Assembly: GCA_022509185.1 (NCBI GenBank)
Contig: JAFLTS010000003.1
Span: 1 to 64,000 of the forward strand
Source: Muribaculaceae bacterium
GTDB lineage: Bacteria > Bacteroidota > Bacteroidia > Bacteroidales > Muribaculaceae
Length of the DNA stretch: 64,000 bases
Direction of reading: 5' to 3'
The first letter of the stretch is position 1, and the number at the start of each line of letters is the position of its first letter. The notes beneath the pieces were generated by a model. It saw only the letters and a program-made list of their open reading frames with translations, was not told where the DNA came from and searched no databases. This document shows positions 34,353-41,700 of the stretch, one piece after another. The position numbers and the translations under genes are program-made.

Positions 34353-35729
34353 TCAAGGTATAGAGATCCTCATTGTAGCGTAATAATCTATGGTTTTGCT
34401 GGAAAGAATGGCCATATATTTGCTTTGAAGCAACTCAAGTCTTGCATTCAATAGATTATTGTGGGCCGTAAGCAATTCCAGAGGATTAACTAAGCCCAAT
34501 TCAAACTGCCGGTCTACAAGTTCAGCCGATAGAGTAGTGGCCTCCAGTTGTGTAAGCCCGGAAATGTATTTGGCGCGTGCGTTGTCGCTTTCTATGAATA
34601 GAGTCTCAATGGTCTGGGAAAGTTCGTTCTTTAGCTGAGTCTTGTTAAGATCATATTCTAAAGCTTGAAGTTTTGCAATATTCACAGCTCTTCTGGTGGC
34701 ATTCCCATCATATATAGGTACTGAAAGACTGAGACCGATATTCTCATTAAATCCATATTTCATCTGGTTGCTCCAATTGAAAAAACCTCCGGAATTATAT
34801 CCTGTACCCAAACCTCCGTTTAGAGAAATAGAGGGGTAGTATGTGGATTTAGCCAATTTAAGGTTATACTCATAAATGTTTTTGTTAAGCTCATTACTCT
34901 TAAACTGAGGAAGCCATTCCATCGCTGTTTCAAATACCTGTGTCTTTGAGGGCAGTGGCTTATTTACTAAAGAGTCGGAGAAATTCACTTCCTCAATTTG
35001 CAGATTGTAATCCAGATCTAGATTAAGGAAATTTTTTAGAGTTGCCTTTGCGGTTGCATAAGATGAACGGGCTTGCACCAGATTATATTCATCCTGAGCC
35101 TTCTGACTCTCAATCTGAGCGTAATCTACTTTAGAGGTTCTTCCCATTTCCATCAGTCTTTTGGTTCTGGTAGCCTGTGCACTGCTTACCTCAAGAGATT
35201 TTTGGGCGATATCAACAGCTTCAGCTGCATAAAGTATATTCAAATAGGCCTGAAGGATTCCTAATTGAAGGTTTTTTACCACATCATCACCATAAAGTTG
35301 CTGTTGCTGTTTAAGAAGTTTGTTAGATTCCAACCGGTATTTCCTTGCATTTCCTTCCCAGATTGTCCAGCTCGCATTTATATTATAGGAACTATTGTAA
35401 CTATTATGTTTCTGGCCTTCTTCCACCGTAGGAAAATTTGTGAAAGATTGGTTTGTGGAAAATCCTACATAAGGCAAATACGCATCTTTGGCCATCCCTA
35501 TATTCTGATCGGCCTGCAATACTGAAAGCATCGTTTGCCTGACGTCTATATTATTGGAGATTGCCCATCTGACACAATCGTCATAACTCCAAATCTCAGG
35601 CAATGCTATGGTAGACTGTTCTGTAATCTCTTCCATACCATATCCTGTTGGGAAATAAAATTCTTCAGCTTTTAAATATGAGGATATAGAAATTAAGAAA
35701 AAAGCAGATAGCGGGATTAATCTTTTCAT
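34353..35729 (-). CDS. TolC family outer-membrane efflux channel
   Basis: The 458-residue protein has a signal peptide (ending SYLKA near residue 21) and the two-fold repeated helical layout of TolC proteins: DCVRWAISNNIDVRQTMLSV near 51 starts the first repeat, SFTNFPTVEEG lies in the first barrel segment, and the second repeat begins VFETAMEWLPQFKSNELNKN near 264 with GLSLSVPIYDGNATRRAVNI near 331. It is the first gene of a five-gene operon that supplies its likely partners MacA and MacB. Confidence 0.92.
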   Translation of the reverse strand: MKRLIPLSAFFLISISSYLKAEEFYFPTGYGMEEITEQSTIALPEIWSYDDCVRWAISNNIDVRQTMLSVLQADQNIGMAKDAYLPYVGFSTNQSFTNFPTVEEGQKHNSYNSSYNINASWTIWEGNARKYRLESNKLLKQQQQLYGDDVVKNLQLGILQAYLNILYAAEAVDIAQKSLEVSSAQATRTKRLMEMGRTSKVDYAQIESQKAQDEYNLVQARSSYATAKATLKNFLNLDLDYNLQIEEVNFSDSLVNKPLPSKTQVFETAMEWLPQFKSNELNKNIYEYNLKLAKSTYYPSISLNGGLGTGYNSGGFFNWSNQMKYGFNENIGLSLSVPIYDGNATRRAVNIAKLQALEYDLNKTQLKNELSQTIETLFIESDNARAKYISGLTQLEATTLSAELVDRQFELGLVNPLELLTAHNNLLNARLELLQSKYMAILSSKTIDYYATMRISIP

Positions 35730-35755
35730 GCTTTCGGTTAATTACTTTGTATCTA

Positions 35756-35763
35756 CAAAATTA
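35756..35763 (-). promoter_or_regulatory. -7 element of the tolC-macAB-tilS operon
   Basis: TAATTTTG on the minus strand matches TAnnTTTG and lies 27 bases before the ATG of the TolC-like gene. No clear -33 element is seen. Confidence 0.5.
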
Positions 35764-35802
35764 GCTATTCTCTTTATTATAATTTGTTAATAATAAAAAA
35801 AT

Positions 35803-35852
35803 ATATGATTATCCGCAAAAGTATCCAAAATTCATTTTCAATATGATTATCC
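35803..35852. repeat. 12-bp direct repeat
   Basis: ATATGATTATCC occurs at 35803-35814 and again at 35841-35852, a 38-base period. The pair lies in the tolC/ruvX intergenic region just before the paired palindromes, and may belong to the same element. Confidence 0.5.
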
Positions 35853-35864
35853 TCTCAAATGTAT

Positions 35865-35939
35865 GGACAAACGGCTCGTTTGTCCGGGAAAATGACCTAA
35901 AACACCCTCTGTTTAAGCGGACGTACGAGCCGTACGTCC
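35865..35939. repeat. REP-like pair of palindromes
   Basis: Two perfect hairpins with 9-bp arms and 3-base loops. The first has arms GGACAAACG/CGTTTGTCC with loop GCT (35865-35885), and the second has arms GGACGTACG/CGTACGTCC with loop AGC (35919-35939). They share the core ACG-GCT-CGT in opposite orientation and are 33 bases apart. This paired layout resembles REP/BIME elements. The rest of the 308-base gap between the TolC-like gene and ruvX holds only promoters and A/T-rich sequence. Confidence 0.7.
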
Positions 35940-36010
35940 CTACTTCTATTACTTTGGGTGTTCTTTATTTATTTTTGAGCATCATAATTTAAGAAAGGAT
36001 GGAATATTAG

Positions 36011-36018
36011 TATCTTTG
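36011..36018 (+). promoter_or_regulatory. -7 element of ruvX
   Basis: TATCTTTG matches TAnnTTTG, 19 bases before the ruvX ATG. The nearest TTTG upstream is too far away to be a standard -33 element. Confidence 0.55.
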
Positions 36019-36037
36019 CTGTATAAAAAATCGAAAA

Positions 36038-36457
36038 ATGGGCAGAATCCTGGCGATAGATTATGGAAGAAAAAGAAGCGGTCTGGCTGTGACAGATCCA
36101 CTCAAAATATGCGCCAACGGCTTGCCCACAGTTAGAACATGTGATTTAATTGAATTCCTTAAAGAGTATTGTGAAAGGGAATCGGTGGAAAAATTTATTG
36201 TAGGTGAACCAAAAGACCTGCAGGGTAATCCGAGTGAAAGTATGAAATATATCACACCTTTCTTAAACAGACTCAAAAAAGAATTTCCACTAATTCCGGT
36301 AATAATGGTGGATGAACGATTCACCTCCACAATTGCACACCGTGAAATGATAAGTGCCGGATTTAAAAAGAAAGATCGTCAGGAGAAGGGACGTGCCGAT
36401 GAAATGGCCGCCGTTTTGATTCTTACTTCTTTTTTGGAAAGCCGCTTCTTCTCTTAA
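36038..36457 (+). CDS. ruvX: Putative Holliday junction resolvase / pre-16S rRNA nuclease (YqgF)
   Basis: RNase H-fold nuclease of the YqgF/RuvX family, implicated in 16S rRNA 5' maturation and in junction resolution. The 139-residue protein has the first acidic motif GRILAIDYGRKRSGLAVTDP (residues 2-21), KFIVGEPKDLQGNPSES near 53, and VIMVDERFTSTIAHREMISA near 89. ADEMAAVLILTSFLES near the end carries the last acidic residue. Length is normal. It is a single-gene unit that shares a two-way terminator with rpmE2. Confidence 0.92.
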   Translation: MGRILAIDYGRKRSGLAVTDPLKICANGLPTVRTCDLIEFLKEYCERESVEKFIVGEPKDLQGNPSESMKYITPFLNRLKKEFPLIPVIMVDERFTSTIAHREMISAGFKKKDRQEKGRADEMAAVLILTSFLESRFFS

Positions 36458-36477
36458 GGAAGGATCATATAAAAGAA

Positions 36478-36502
36478 AAAGACAGGTGATAAACCTGTCT
36501 TT
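36478..36502. terminator. Bidirectional intrinsic terminator between ruvX and rpmE2
   Basis: AAAGACAGG and CCTGTCTTT form a 9-bp stem with a 7-base loop, flanked by A-rich sequence on the left and T-rich sequence on the right. It can therefore end both convergent transcripts. Confidence 0.85.
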
Positions 36503-36519
36503 CATATTTTTGTTCTTTT

Positions 36520-36774
36520 TTATTTCTTTGAACGGTTACCATAACGGCTGCGGAATTTGTCTACACGTCCGGCGGTATCCACAAGTTTCTGCTTTCCGGT
36601 AAAGAATGGATGAGATGAAGAAGTAATTTCTAATTTCACTAAAGGATATTCTTTTCCGTCTACTTCGATTGTTTCACGTGTAGCCACTGTGGAACGAGTG
36701 ATGAAAATCTCATCATTTGACATGTCTTTGAAAACGACCTCACGATAGTTGGAGGGATGGATATTTTCTTTCAT
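36520..36774 (-). CDS. rpmE2: 50S ribosomal protein L31, type B
   Basis: From the ATG at 36774 the protein is 84 residues and starts [20 protein letters not shown], the usual L31 opening. [20 protein letters not shown] and [11 protein letters not shown] are also typical. It lacks the zinc-binding cysteines of C+ L31, so it is the zinc-free type B form. An open frame continues 21 codons further upstream, but that part includes the transcript leader and is not family-like. Confidence 0.95.
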   Translation of the reverse strand: MKENIHPSNYREVVFKDMSNDEIFITRSTVATRETIEVDGKEYPLVKLEITSSSHPFFTGKQKLVDTAGRVDKFRSRYGNRSKK

Positions 36775-36838
36775 TATTCGACTGCAGTTAAAAGTTTTAA
36801 TTTTTATAGACAGGTCGCGATCCCGTCTGATTGGCATG

Positions 36839-36869
36839 CAAAGTTACATAAATTATTCAAGATAACAAA
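36839..36869 (-). promoter_or_regulatory. rpmE2 promoter
   Basis: On the minus strand TTTG (36866-36869) and TAACTTTG (36839-36846) are 19 bases apart. The -33 element lies within the last codons of the upstream transporter gene. The start site near 36834 leaves a leader of about 60 bases. Confidence 0.75.
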
Positions 36870-38547
36870 GCACAATTATCTGGGCCACTATCACTCTGGC
36901 AAACATTGTGAGGGGATATACTGTCGAATAGGCCACAGCGGGAGCATCATTATTAGCCACTTTATTGCCATAAGCCAAGGCGGGAGGATCGGTATAGCTA
37001 CCGCTCATCATACCCATTATAGAGAGATAGTTCATCTTGAATTTGGCTCGTGCTATTATTCCGATTACGATCAAGGGTAAGGTAGTGATTAAGAAACCGT
37101 ATCCTACCCAGAGAGCTCCCCGAAGATTAAAGACTGTAGCGAAGAAATCTTTACCTGCTGCTATTCCCACTGAAGCAAGGAAGAGGCAAATTCCAATCTC
37201 TCTTAGTAAAAGGTTGGCAGCCGAATTTGTATAGGTAACCAGGTGGAATTTATGTCCGTAAGCTCCTATAAGAATTGCCACTACTAACGGGCCTCCTGCA
37301 AGACCTAATTTCATTGGAACTGACATTCCCGGGAATTGCACAGGTAGACTTCCCAAGATTATACCTAAGAAAATTCCGATAAACATAGTTATCAGATTTG
37401 GTTCGTTGAGCCGCTTCATTGAATTTCCGAGTTTTCTTGCCAATAATTCTATATGGTCAAGATTCCCCACTACCGTTAACCTGTCGCCGATCTGAAGTCT
37501 CAGCCCCGGACTGGCTAATAAGTCAACGCCCGTTCGGTTTATCCGAGTAACATTAAGCTGATATGCAGCATGAAGGTGCAATTCTCCTAATTTCACACCA
37601 TTGTAGGAGGTCTGGGTCACTAATATTCTCCTTGATACCACAGGGCCAGTATCTTTCGGCCAGTCCATTTCTATACGTTGACCTAAGAACCGTGCAAATT
37701 TTTCTTCATCTGTTTTGGCGCAAACAATCAATACTATATCCCCGAGTTCTATAGTATCTCCGGATGTAGGAATTACAATATGTCCATCCGGTTTAAGAAT
37801 TCTCGAGCATGTATAATCACCCGGAATAAGAGTGTGAAGCCGGATCATGGAAAGTCCGGAAACCAGTTCATTGGTTATCTTGAAAGTCAACATGGCGGGT
37901 GCTTTCAGCGAACCAGCCTTATCATCTTCAATTTCTTTTATCTCTTTGTCAATATTTATTTTAAATGCCACTTTGATAACTATCATGGTCAGAATTATTC
38001 CAACCACTCCTAAAGGATATGCAGCGGCATAACCCATCGACATCTCTTGGGTTATATCATATGCATCTGAATTCACCTGAAGGATAGTCTGCTGTGCCGC
38101 TCCTAAAGAGGGGGTATTGGTGATTGCACCACACATTACGCCTACCATGTCGGAGATAGAACTTAGTCCGTTTTCTCCTCCCTGTAAATAATATATGGTA
38201 AGCATTATTCCCACGTTTAGAGCTATTCCAAACATTGCCAGAGCATTCATTCTTACTCCACCTTGTTTGAAAGAAGAAAAGAATCCGGGTCCCACTTGCA
38301 TACCAATGGAGAAGATAAACAGGATAAGACCGAATTCTCTAAGAAAATGCAAGGTATTGGGTTCTACAGAGTACCCGAAGTGTCCTAAAAGGATTCCCAC
38401 AAACAATACGAAAGTAACTCCCAAGGAAACACCTAAAATCTTGATCTTTCCCAGCAGAATTCCGGCAAATATCACAAAGGAATAAAGCAGTACCGTGCTT
38501 GCTAATGAGAGATTTCCGGGTTTTAAAAGATCAATAAACCAATCCAT
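36853..38547 (-). CDS. YidE/AspT-type putative transporter with two RCK_C domains
   Basis: A 564-residue inner-membrane protein of the AspT/YidE/YbjL antiporter family. It has two similar membrane halves (residues ~10-190 and ~390-560). The halves share glycine-rich blocks: LRLEFGL-like REFGLILFIFSIGMQVGPGF near 68 and REIGICLFLASVGIAAGKDF near 452. Between them lie two TrkA-C (RCK_C) domains near 208-290 and 300-380, e.g. LGELHLHAAYQLNVTRINR. The length is typical of the family. Known members exchange aspartate for alanine or move dicarboxylates; the substrate here cannot be told. Confidence 0.87.
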   Translation of the reverse strand: MDWFIDLLKPGNLSLASTVLLYSFVIFAGILLGKIKILGVSLGVTFVLFVGILLGHFGYSVEPNTLHFLREFGLILFIFSIGMQVGPGFFSSFKQGGVRMNALAMFGIALNVGIMLTIYYLQGGENGLSSISDMVGVMCGAITNTPSLGAAQQTILQVNSDAYDITQEMSMGYAAAYPLGVVGIILTMIVIKVAFKINIDKEIKEIEDDKAGSLKAPAMLTFKITNELVSGLSMIRLHTLIPGDYTCSRILKPDGHIVIPTSGDTIELGDIVLIVCAKTDEEKFARFLGQRIEMDWPKDTGPVVSRRILVTQTSYNGVKLGELHLHAAYQLNVTRINRTGVDLLASPGLRLQIGDRLTVVGNLDHIELLARKLGNSMKRLNEPNLITMFIGIFLGIILGSLPVQFPGMSVPMKLGLAGGPLVVAILIGAYGHKFHLVTYTNSAANLLLREIGICLFLASVGIAAGKDFFATVFNLRGALWVGYGFLITTLPLIVIGIIARAKFKMNYLSIMGMMSGSYTDPPALAYGNKVANNDAPAVAYSTVYPLTMFARVIVAQIIVLCYLE

Positions 38548-38579
38548 ACTTTAAAAAACTGGCTCTTATAATTTGATTG

Positions 38580-38587
38580 CAAAATTA
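38580..38587 (-). promoter_or_regulatory. -7 element of the YidE-type transporter gene
   Basis: TAATTTTG on the minus strand matches the consensus and lies 33 bases before the ATG. It is divergent from the ddh promoter. Confidence 0.5.
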
Positions 38588-38609
38588 CAGATTTTTGATA
38601 ATGATTATA

Positions 38610-38617
38610 TACCTTTG
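38610..38617 (+). promoter_or_regulatory. -7 element of ddh
   Basis: TACCTTTG matches TAnnTTTG, 46 bases before the ATG. A TTTG at 38594 is too close to serve as a standard -33 element. Confidence 0.5.
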
Positions 38618-38663
38618 TAATGAAAAACTACAAGGTAATAAATTATAGAAAGGTTTTAAAGTT

Positions 38664-39551
38664 ATGGAAAAGAAAATTCGTGCTGCTGTCGTAGGTTTCG
38701 GCAATATCGGCAAGTACACTTTTGAAGCTTTGGAAGCTTCCGAAGATTTTGAGATAGCCGGTATTGTAAGAAGAAAAGGAGGAGATTCCTATAAAGGAGT
38801 TCCTGTGGTATCTGATATCAAAGACTTGAAGGATGTAGACGTGGCTATTCTATGTGCGCCATCCCGTGAAGTTGAAAATTATGCATCCATAATACTTCCT
38901 TTAGGAATAAATACAGTTGACAGTTTTGATATCCATACAGAAATTCCGGCTATGAGAAAACGTCTTGATAAGATAGCTAAGGAAGCAGGGAAGGTGAGTG
39001 TTATTTCCGCCGGTTGGGATCCAGGATCCGATTCTGTTGTCAGGGTTCTTATGCAGGGGATGGCTCCCAAAGGGATAACCGAAACCAATTTCGGACCCGG
39101 GATGAGCATGGGCCATTCTGTGGCAGTCAAGGCTATTGAAGGTGTAAGAGATGCTCTTTCTGTCACAATTCCCAAAGGCCAGAGTCTCCATAGAAGAATG
39201 GTTTATGTGGAGGTTTTGCCTGGCTATTCTTTTGAACAGATTGAGAAGAAAGTTAAAGAAGATCCTTATTTTGCTCACGATGAAACCTATGTGTTTGAGG
39301 TGGGTAGTGTTGATGCATTAAAAGACATGGGTCATGGCGTCAATATGAAGCGGAAAGGGGTGAGTGGAGCTACTCAAAACCAACTTCTTGAATTCAATAT
39401 GCATATTAATAATCCGGCACTTACAGGTCAGATATTGGTAGGATCTGCAAGAGCAAGCATGCGTCTCACACCGGGTTGTTATACTATGATTGAAATACCT
39501 GTAGTTGATCTTTTACCCGGAGACCGTGACAAATGGATTGCTTTGGTTTAA
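38664..39551 (+). CDS. ddh: meso-Diaminopimelate D-dehydrogenase
   Basis: NADPH enzyme that makes meso-diaminopimelate from tetrahydrodipicolinate in one step, for lysine and cell wall. The 295-residue protein has an N-terminal Rossmann motif AAVVGFGNIGKYTFEALEAS (residues 7-26). Family blocks are AILCAPSREVENYA near 60, SVISAGWDPGSDSVVRVLMQ near 112 and GPGMSMGHSVAVKAIEGVRD near 143. The C-terminus is TPGCYTMIEIPVVDLLPGDR. Length is normal. Many Bacteroidetes carry this gene as well as the aminotransferase route. Confidence 0.93.
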   Translation: MEKKIRAAVVGFGNIGKYTFEALEASEDFEIAGIVRRKGGDSYKGVPVVSDIKDLKDVDVAILCAPSREVENYASIILPLGINTVDSFDIHTEIPAMRKRLDKIAKEAGKVSVISAGWDPGSDSVVRVLMQGMAPKGITETNFGPGMSMGHSVAVKAIEGVRDALSVTIPKGQSLHRRMVYVEVLPGYSFEQIEKKVKEDPYFAHDETYVFEVGSVDALKDMGHGVNMKRKGVSGATQNQLLEFNMHINNPALTGQILVGSARASMRLTPGCYTMIEIPVVDLLPGDRDKWIALV

Positions 39552-39610
39552 GTTTGGAGTTTAAAATTTGAATCGGGAACTATAAACCTAAGGCTTATAA
39601 CCTCCTGCCA

Positions 39611-40348
39611 ATGTGGGAATTTTTTCTAAATTGGAACAGTAATATTTTTGAGAGTCTGAATTCGCTGGAGGTGAATCTTCCCAACAGCATTTTCAGACTC
39701 ATAATAAGTATGCTCCTCGGTATGATAGTAGGAGCTGAAAGGAAGAGAAAAGGTCAGACTGCGGGAATCCGTACATTTGCATTGATTTCAATGGGAGCAT
39801 GTCTGGCCATGCTTCTCTCCATTTATGTTCCCCAGGAATATATGGGTCTTAAAAACGGAGACCCCGGAAGAATTGCTGCACAAGTTATTACCGGGATAGG
39901 TTTCCTGGGTGGCGGAGCCATGATCCAGATGCGAGGTACTGTCAAAGGCCTCACAACAGCGGCCGGAATATGGATTACCGCTATAATTGGTATGGCCGTG
40001 GGAATCGGTATGTATATAATCTCCTTTACGGCCACAGCATTAGTGCTGATCACGCTTATCACTTTCGAGCAATATAGTAAACGAAAGAAAATAGGTCAGG
40101 AGTCAAAGGTGATAAATATTACAGTAGAGGGGATTTTGAAAAATATTGATGACTATCAAGATGTACTTAGAGAGAATGAGATTCATTTGTCCACTTTCTA
40201 TGTGGAATATGATTATGAAAATCAGTTAACTGAGCTTAATTTTGTTATCCTTGTACATTCCTATACAGATGTACTGCCGGTTCTTAACCTTATCAGTAAG
40301 GTGACCCCAACTCGGAAACTCACATTATCGAATCAGATAGATATTTAA
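39611..40348 (+). CDS. MgtC/SapB family membrane protein
   Basis: A 245-residue protein with the MgtC core: RLIISMLLGMIVGAERKRKG near 29, TAGIRTFALISMGACLAMLL near 49, GRIAAQVITGIGFLGGGAMI near 86 and TVKGLTTAAGIWITAIIGMA near 109. About five membrane helices lie in the first 155 residues, and the remaining 90 residues form a soluble, ACT-like C-terminal domain. Family members are tied to magnesium limitation and acid tolerance, but biochemical activity is unsettled. It lies 59 bases after ddh, possibly co-transcribed. Confidence 0.88.
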   Translation: MWEFFLNWNSNIFESLNSLEVNLPNSIFRLIISMLLGMIVGAERKRKGQTAGIRTFALISMGACLAMLLSIYVPQEYMGLKNGDPGRIAAQVITGIGFLGGGAMIQMRGTVKGLTTAAGIWITAIIGMAVGIGMYIISFTATALVLITLITFEQYSKRKKIGQESKVINITVEGILKNIDDYQDVLRENEIHLSTFYVEYDYENQLTELNFVILVHSYTDVLPVLNLISKVTPTRKLTLSNQIDI

Positions 40349-40360
40349 ACTTTTGTGAGA

Positions 40361-40378
40361 ACTATCAGAGATGATAGT
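40361..40378. terminator. Hairpin between convergent mgtC-like and HU-like genes
   Basis: ACTATCA and TGATAGT form a 7-bp stem with loop GAGA, touching the stop of the HU-like gene. No clear T-run follows on either strand, so terminator function is uncertain. Confidence 0.35.
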
Positions 40379-40785
40379 CATACTACCCTCATAGGCTCAA
40401 GCGAAGGATATTTGTGACTCTTCCAGAAGGTATCCTTTAGAGTAATATTTTTATCTGGCATTTTTATAAGATAACCTATTCCTTCAAGCCTGCAATATTT
40501 TTTTCTGATCAAGGCGCTATTAACCAGAGAAACAAATTTTTTGATGAGAATGTCGGCTCTTTTCGGATCTATTCTTAATTTTCTGACTAATGATTCAGAG
40601 AGCAGATTCAGGTTACCCGAAGTAACATCTTTAAACTTTATCCTAATACCAGCCGGGTAAAAAATTCCTTCTTCAGGATCAAATGCAGCCCTTTGATAAT
40701 TAGTGTAAAAAGTACCCAGTCCCGGCACTGTTACATTTTTGCAGGTTAAAAGAAGGTAGGAGATATGTCGTGCTATTTGATTCAT
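40378..40785 (-). CDS. Small HU-fold (HU-CCDC81-like) protein
   Basis: From the ATG at 40785 the protein is 135 residues. It starts NQIARHISYLLLTCKNVTVP followed by GLGTFYTNYQRAAFDPEEGI, which matches the N-terminal HU-CCDC81-type module that in many Bacteroidetes proteins precedes a membrane helix and a SPOR domain. Here the protein ends right after the second half-module (YCRLEGIGYLIKM), with no membrane or SPOR part. An ATG seven codons upstream lies at or before the predicted transcript start (TAACTTTG at 40804-40811), so I prefer 40785. DNA or peptidoglycan-related roles are possible; none is proven. Confidence 0.65.
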   Translation of the reverse strand: MNQIARHISYLLLTCKNVTVPGLGTFYTNYQRAAFDPEEGIFYPAGIRIKFKDVTSGNLNLLSESLVRKLRIDPKRADILIKKFVSLVNSALIRKKYCRLEGIGYLIKMPDKNITLKDTFWKSHKYPSLEPMRVV

Positions 40786-40803
40786 TTTCCCTCTTGGCGA
40801 TTG

Positions 40804-40811
40804 CAAAGTTA
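40804..40811 (-). promoter_or_regulatory. -7 element of the HU-like gene
   Basis: TAACTTTG on the minus strand matches the consensus. It places the transcript start near 40799 and so decides between two possible ATG starts. Confidence 0.6.
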
Positions 40812-40866
40812 ATGAAAAGGGATAAATGACAGCCGGGGAGTTATCTACAAGTTATAGACAACTGAT

Positions 40867-41694
40867 TCATGGTATGAATTTATCTGCATACTGCAAATCG
40901 GCTCCCTTAGAAATGGCGATTTTTTTATCGGCAAGAGCTTCATCAGGTCTAAAATTCAACCGGTGTAAATAGCCTCTAAGTAGATATAACATAGGATTTT
41001 CCGGATCAATTTCAAGTGCTTTTCTGATTTCAACTCTTGCTTCACTATATTGCTCTGTTTTTATCAATAAGAAGATATAGGCCTCCTTGGCCTCAGAATC
41101 ATCAGGATTCCGATTTAAAGCTTCCAGGTAGTTTTCTTTTGCTCTGTTGAAATCGCCTTCAGTTTCAGCAATTGCTGCAAGCCCGTTGTAAGCTGAAGAA
41201 TTTCCCGGAAAATTTTCTTTAAGTTTGTTGAAAAGTTCGGTAGCCAAATCAGGTTGATTATTTTGAAGATAAAGATAAGCCCTTGTCTGTAAGGGCCATT
41301 CCTGAATTGAGTCAATTCCAAGGCTTTTATCCAAGTCTGCAATCGCTGCGCTGACACTGTCAAGAACGAGAAATGTATGGGCACGATTGTTAAGTAATAT
41401 AGTGGAAGAGGGGGCTATATTGAGCCCTAAATTTAAGGACTCAAGAGATTTTACATACTCCCCCTTTTGAGCTTGGATAAGACCTAAATTAGCCAATAAC
41501 AAGGAATTTGAGAAATTAGCCGGTTCAAGTCTCAATGCCTGAATAATCTTTTCTTCAGCTTTGTCCCAGTATTCGTGTGCTATAAAATAATCTGCTGAAT
41601 CAGCGAGTTCAATATAGCGTGAATTTTCCGGAAATCCCATATGTCTCCCTAAAAGTAAAAGCAGGAAGAGCCATATGATGCGATTCCACATCAA
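40867..41694 (-). CDS. Exported TPR-repeat protein
   Basis: A 275-residue protein with an N-terminal hydrophobic signal (residues ~3-16, IIWLFLLLLLG) and about six tetratricopeptide repeats. Examples are AEEKIIQALRLEPANFSNSL, YVKSLESLNLGLNIAPSSTI, AIADLDKSLGIDSI, FNRAKENYLEALNRNPDDSE and ARVEIRKALEIDPENPMLYL. TPR proteins serve as protein-binding scaffolds; the partner is unknown. It begins 6 bases after the DsbD-like stop and is thus likely co-transcribed with it. Confidence 0.82.
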   Translation of the reverse strand: MMWNRIIWLFLLLLLGRHMGFPENSRYIELADSADYFIAHEYWDKAEEKIIQALRLEPANFSNSLLLANLGLIQAQKGEYVKSLESLNLGLNIAPSSTILLNNRAHTFLVLDSVSAAIADLDKSLGIDSIQEWPLQTRAYLYLQNNQPDLATELFNKLKENFPGNSSAYNGLAAIAETEGDFNRAKENYLEALNRNPDDSEAKEAYIFLLIKTEQYSEARVEIRKALEIDPENPMLYLLRGYLHRLNFRPDEALADKKIAISKGADLQYADKFIP

Positions 41695-41700
41695 TAGTTT

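Noticed and set aside
35865..35939. Paired palindromes considered as a two-way terminator or a CRISPR fragment
   Set aside because: The flanking genes diverge, so a terminator is not expected, and there are only two unequal units with no spacer array.
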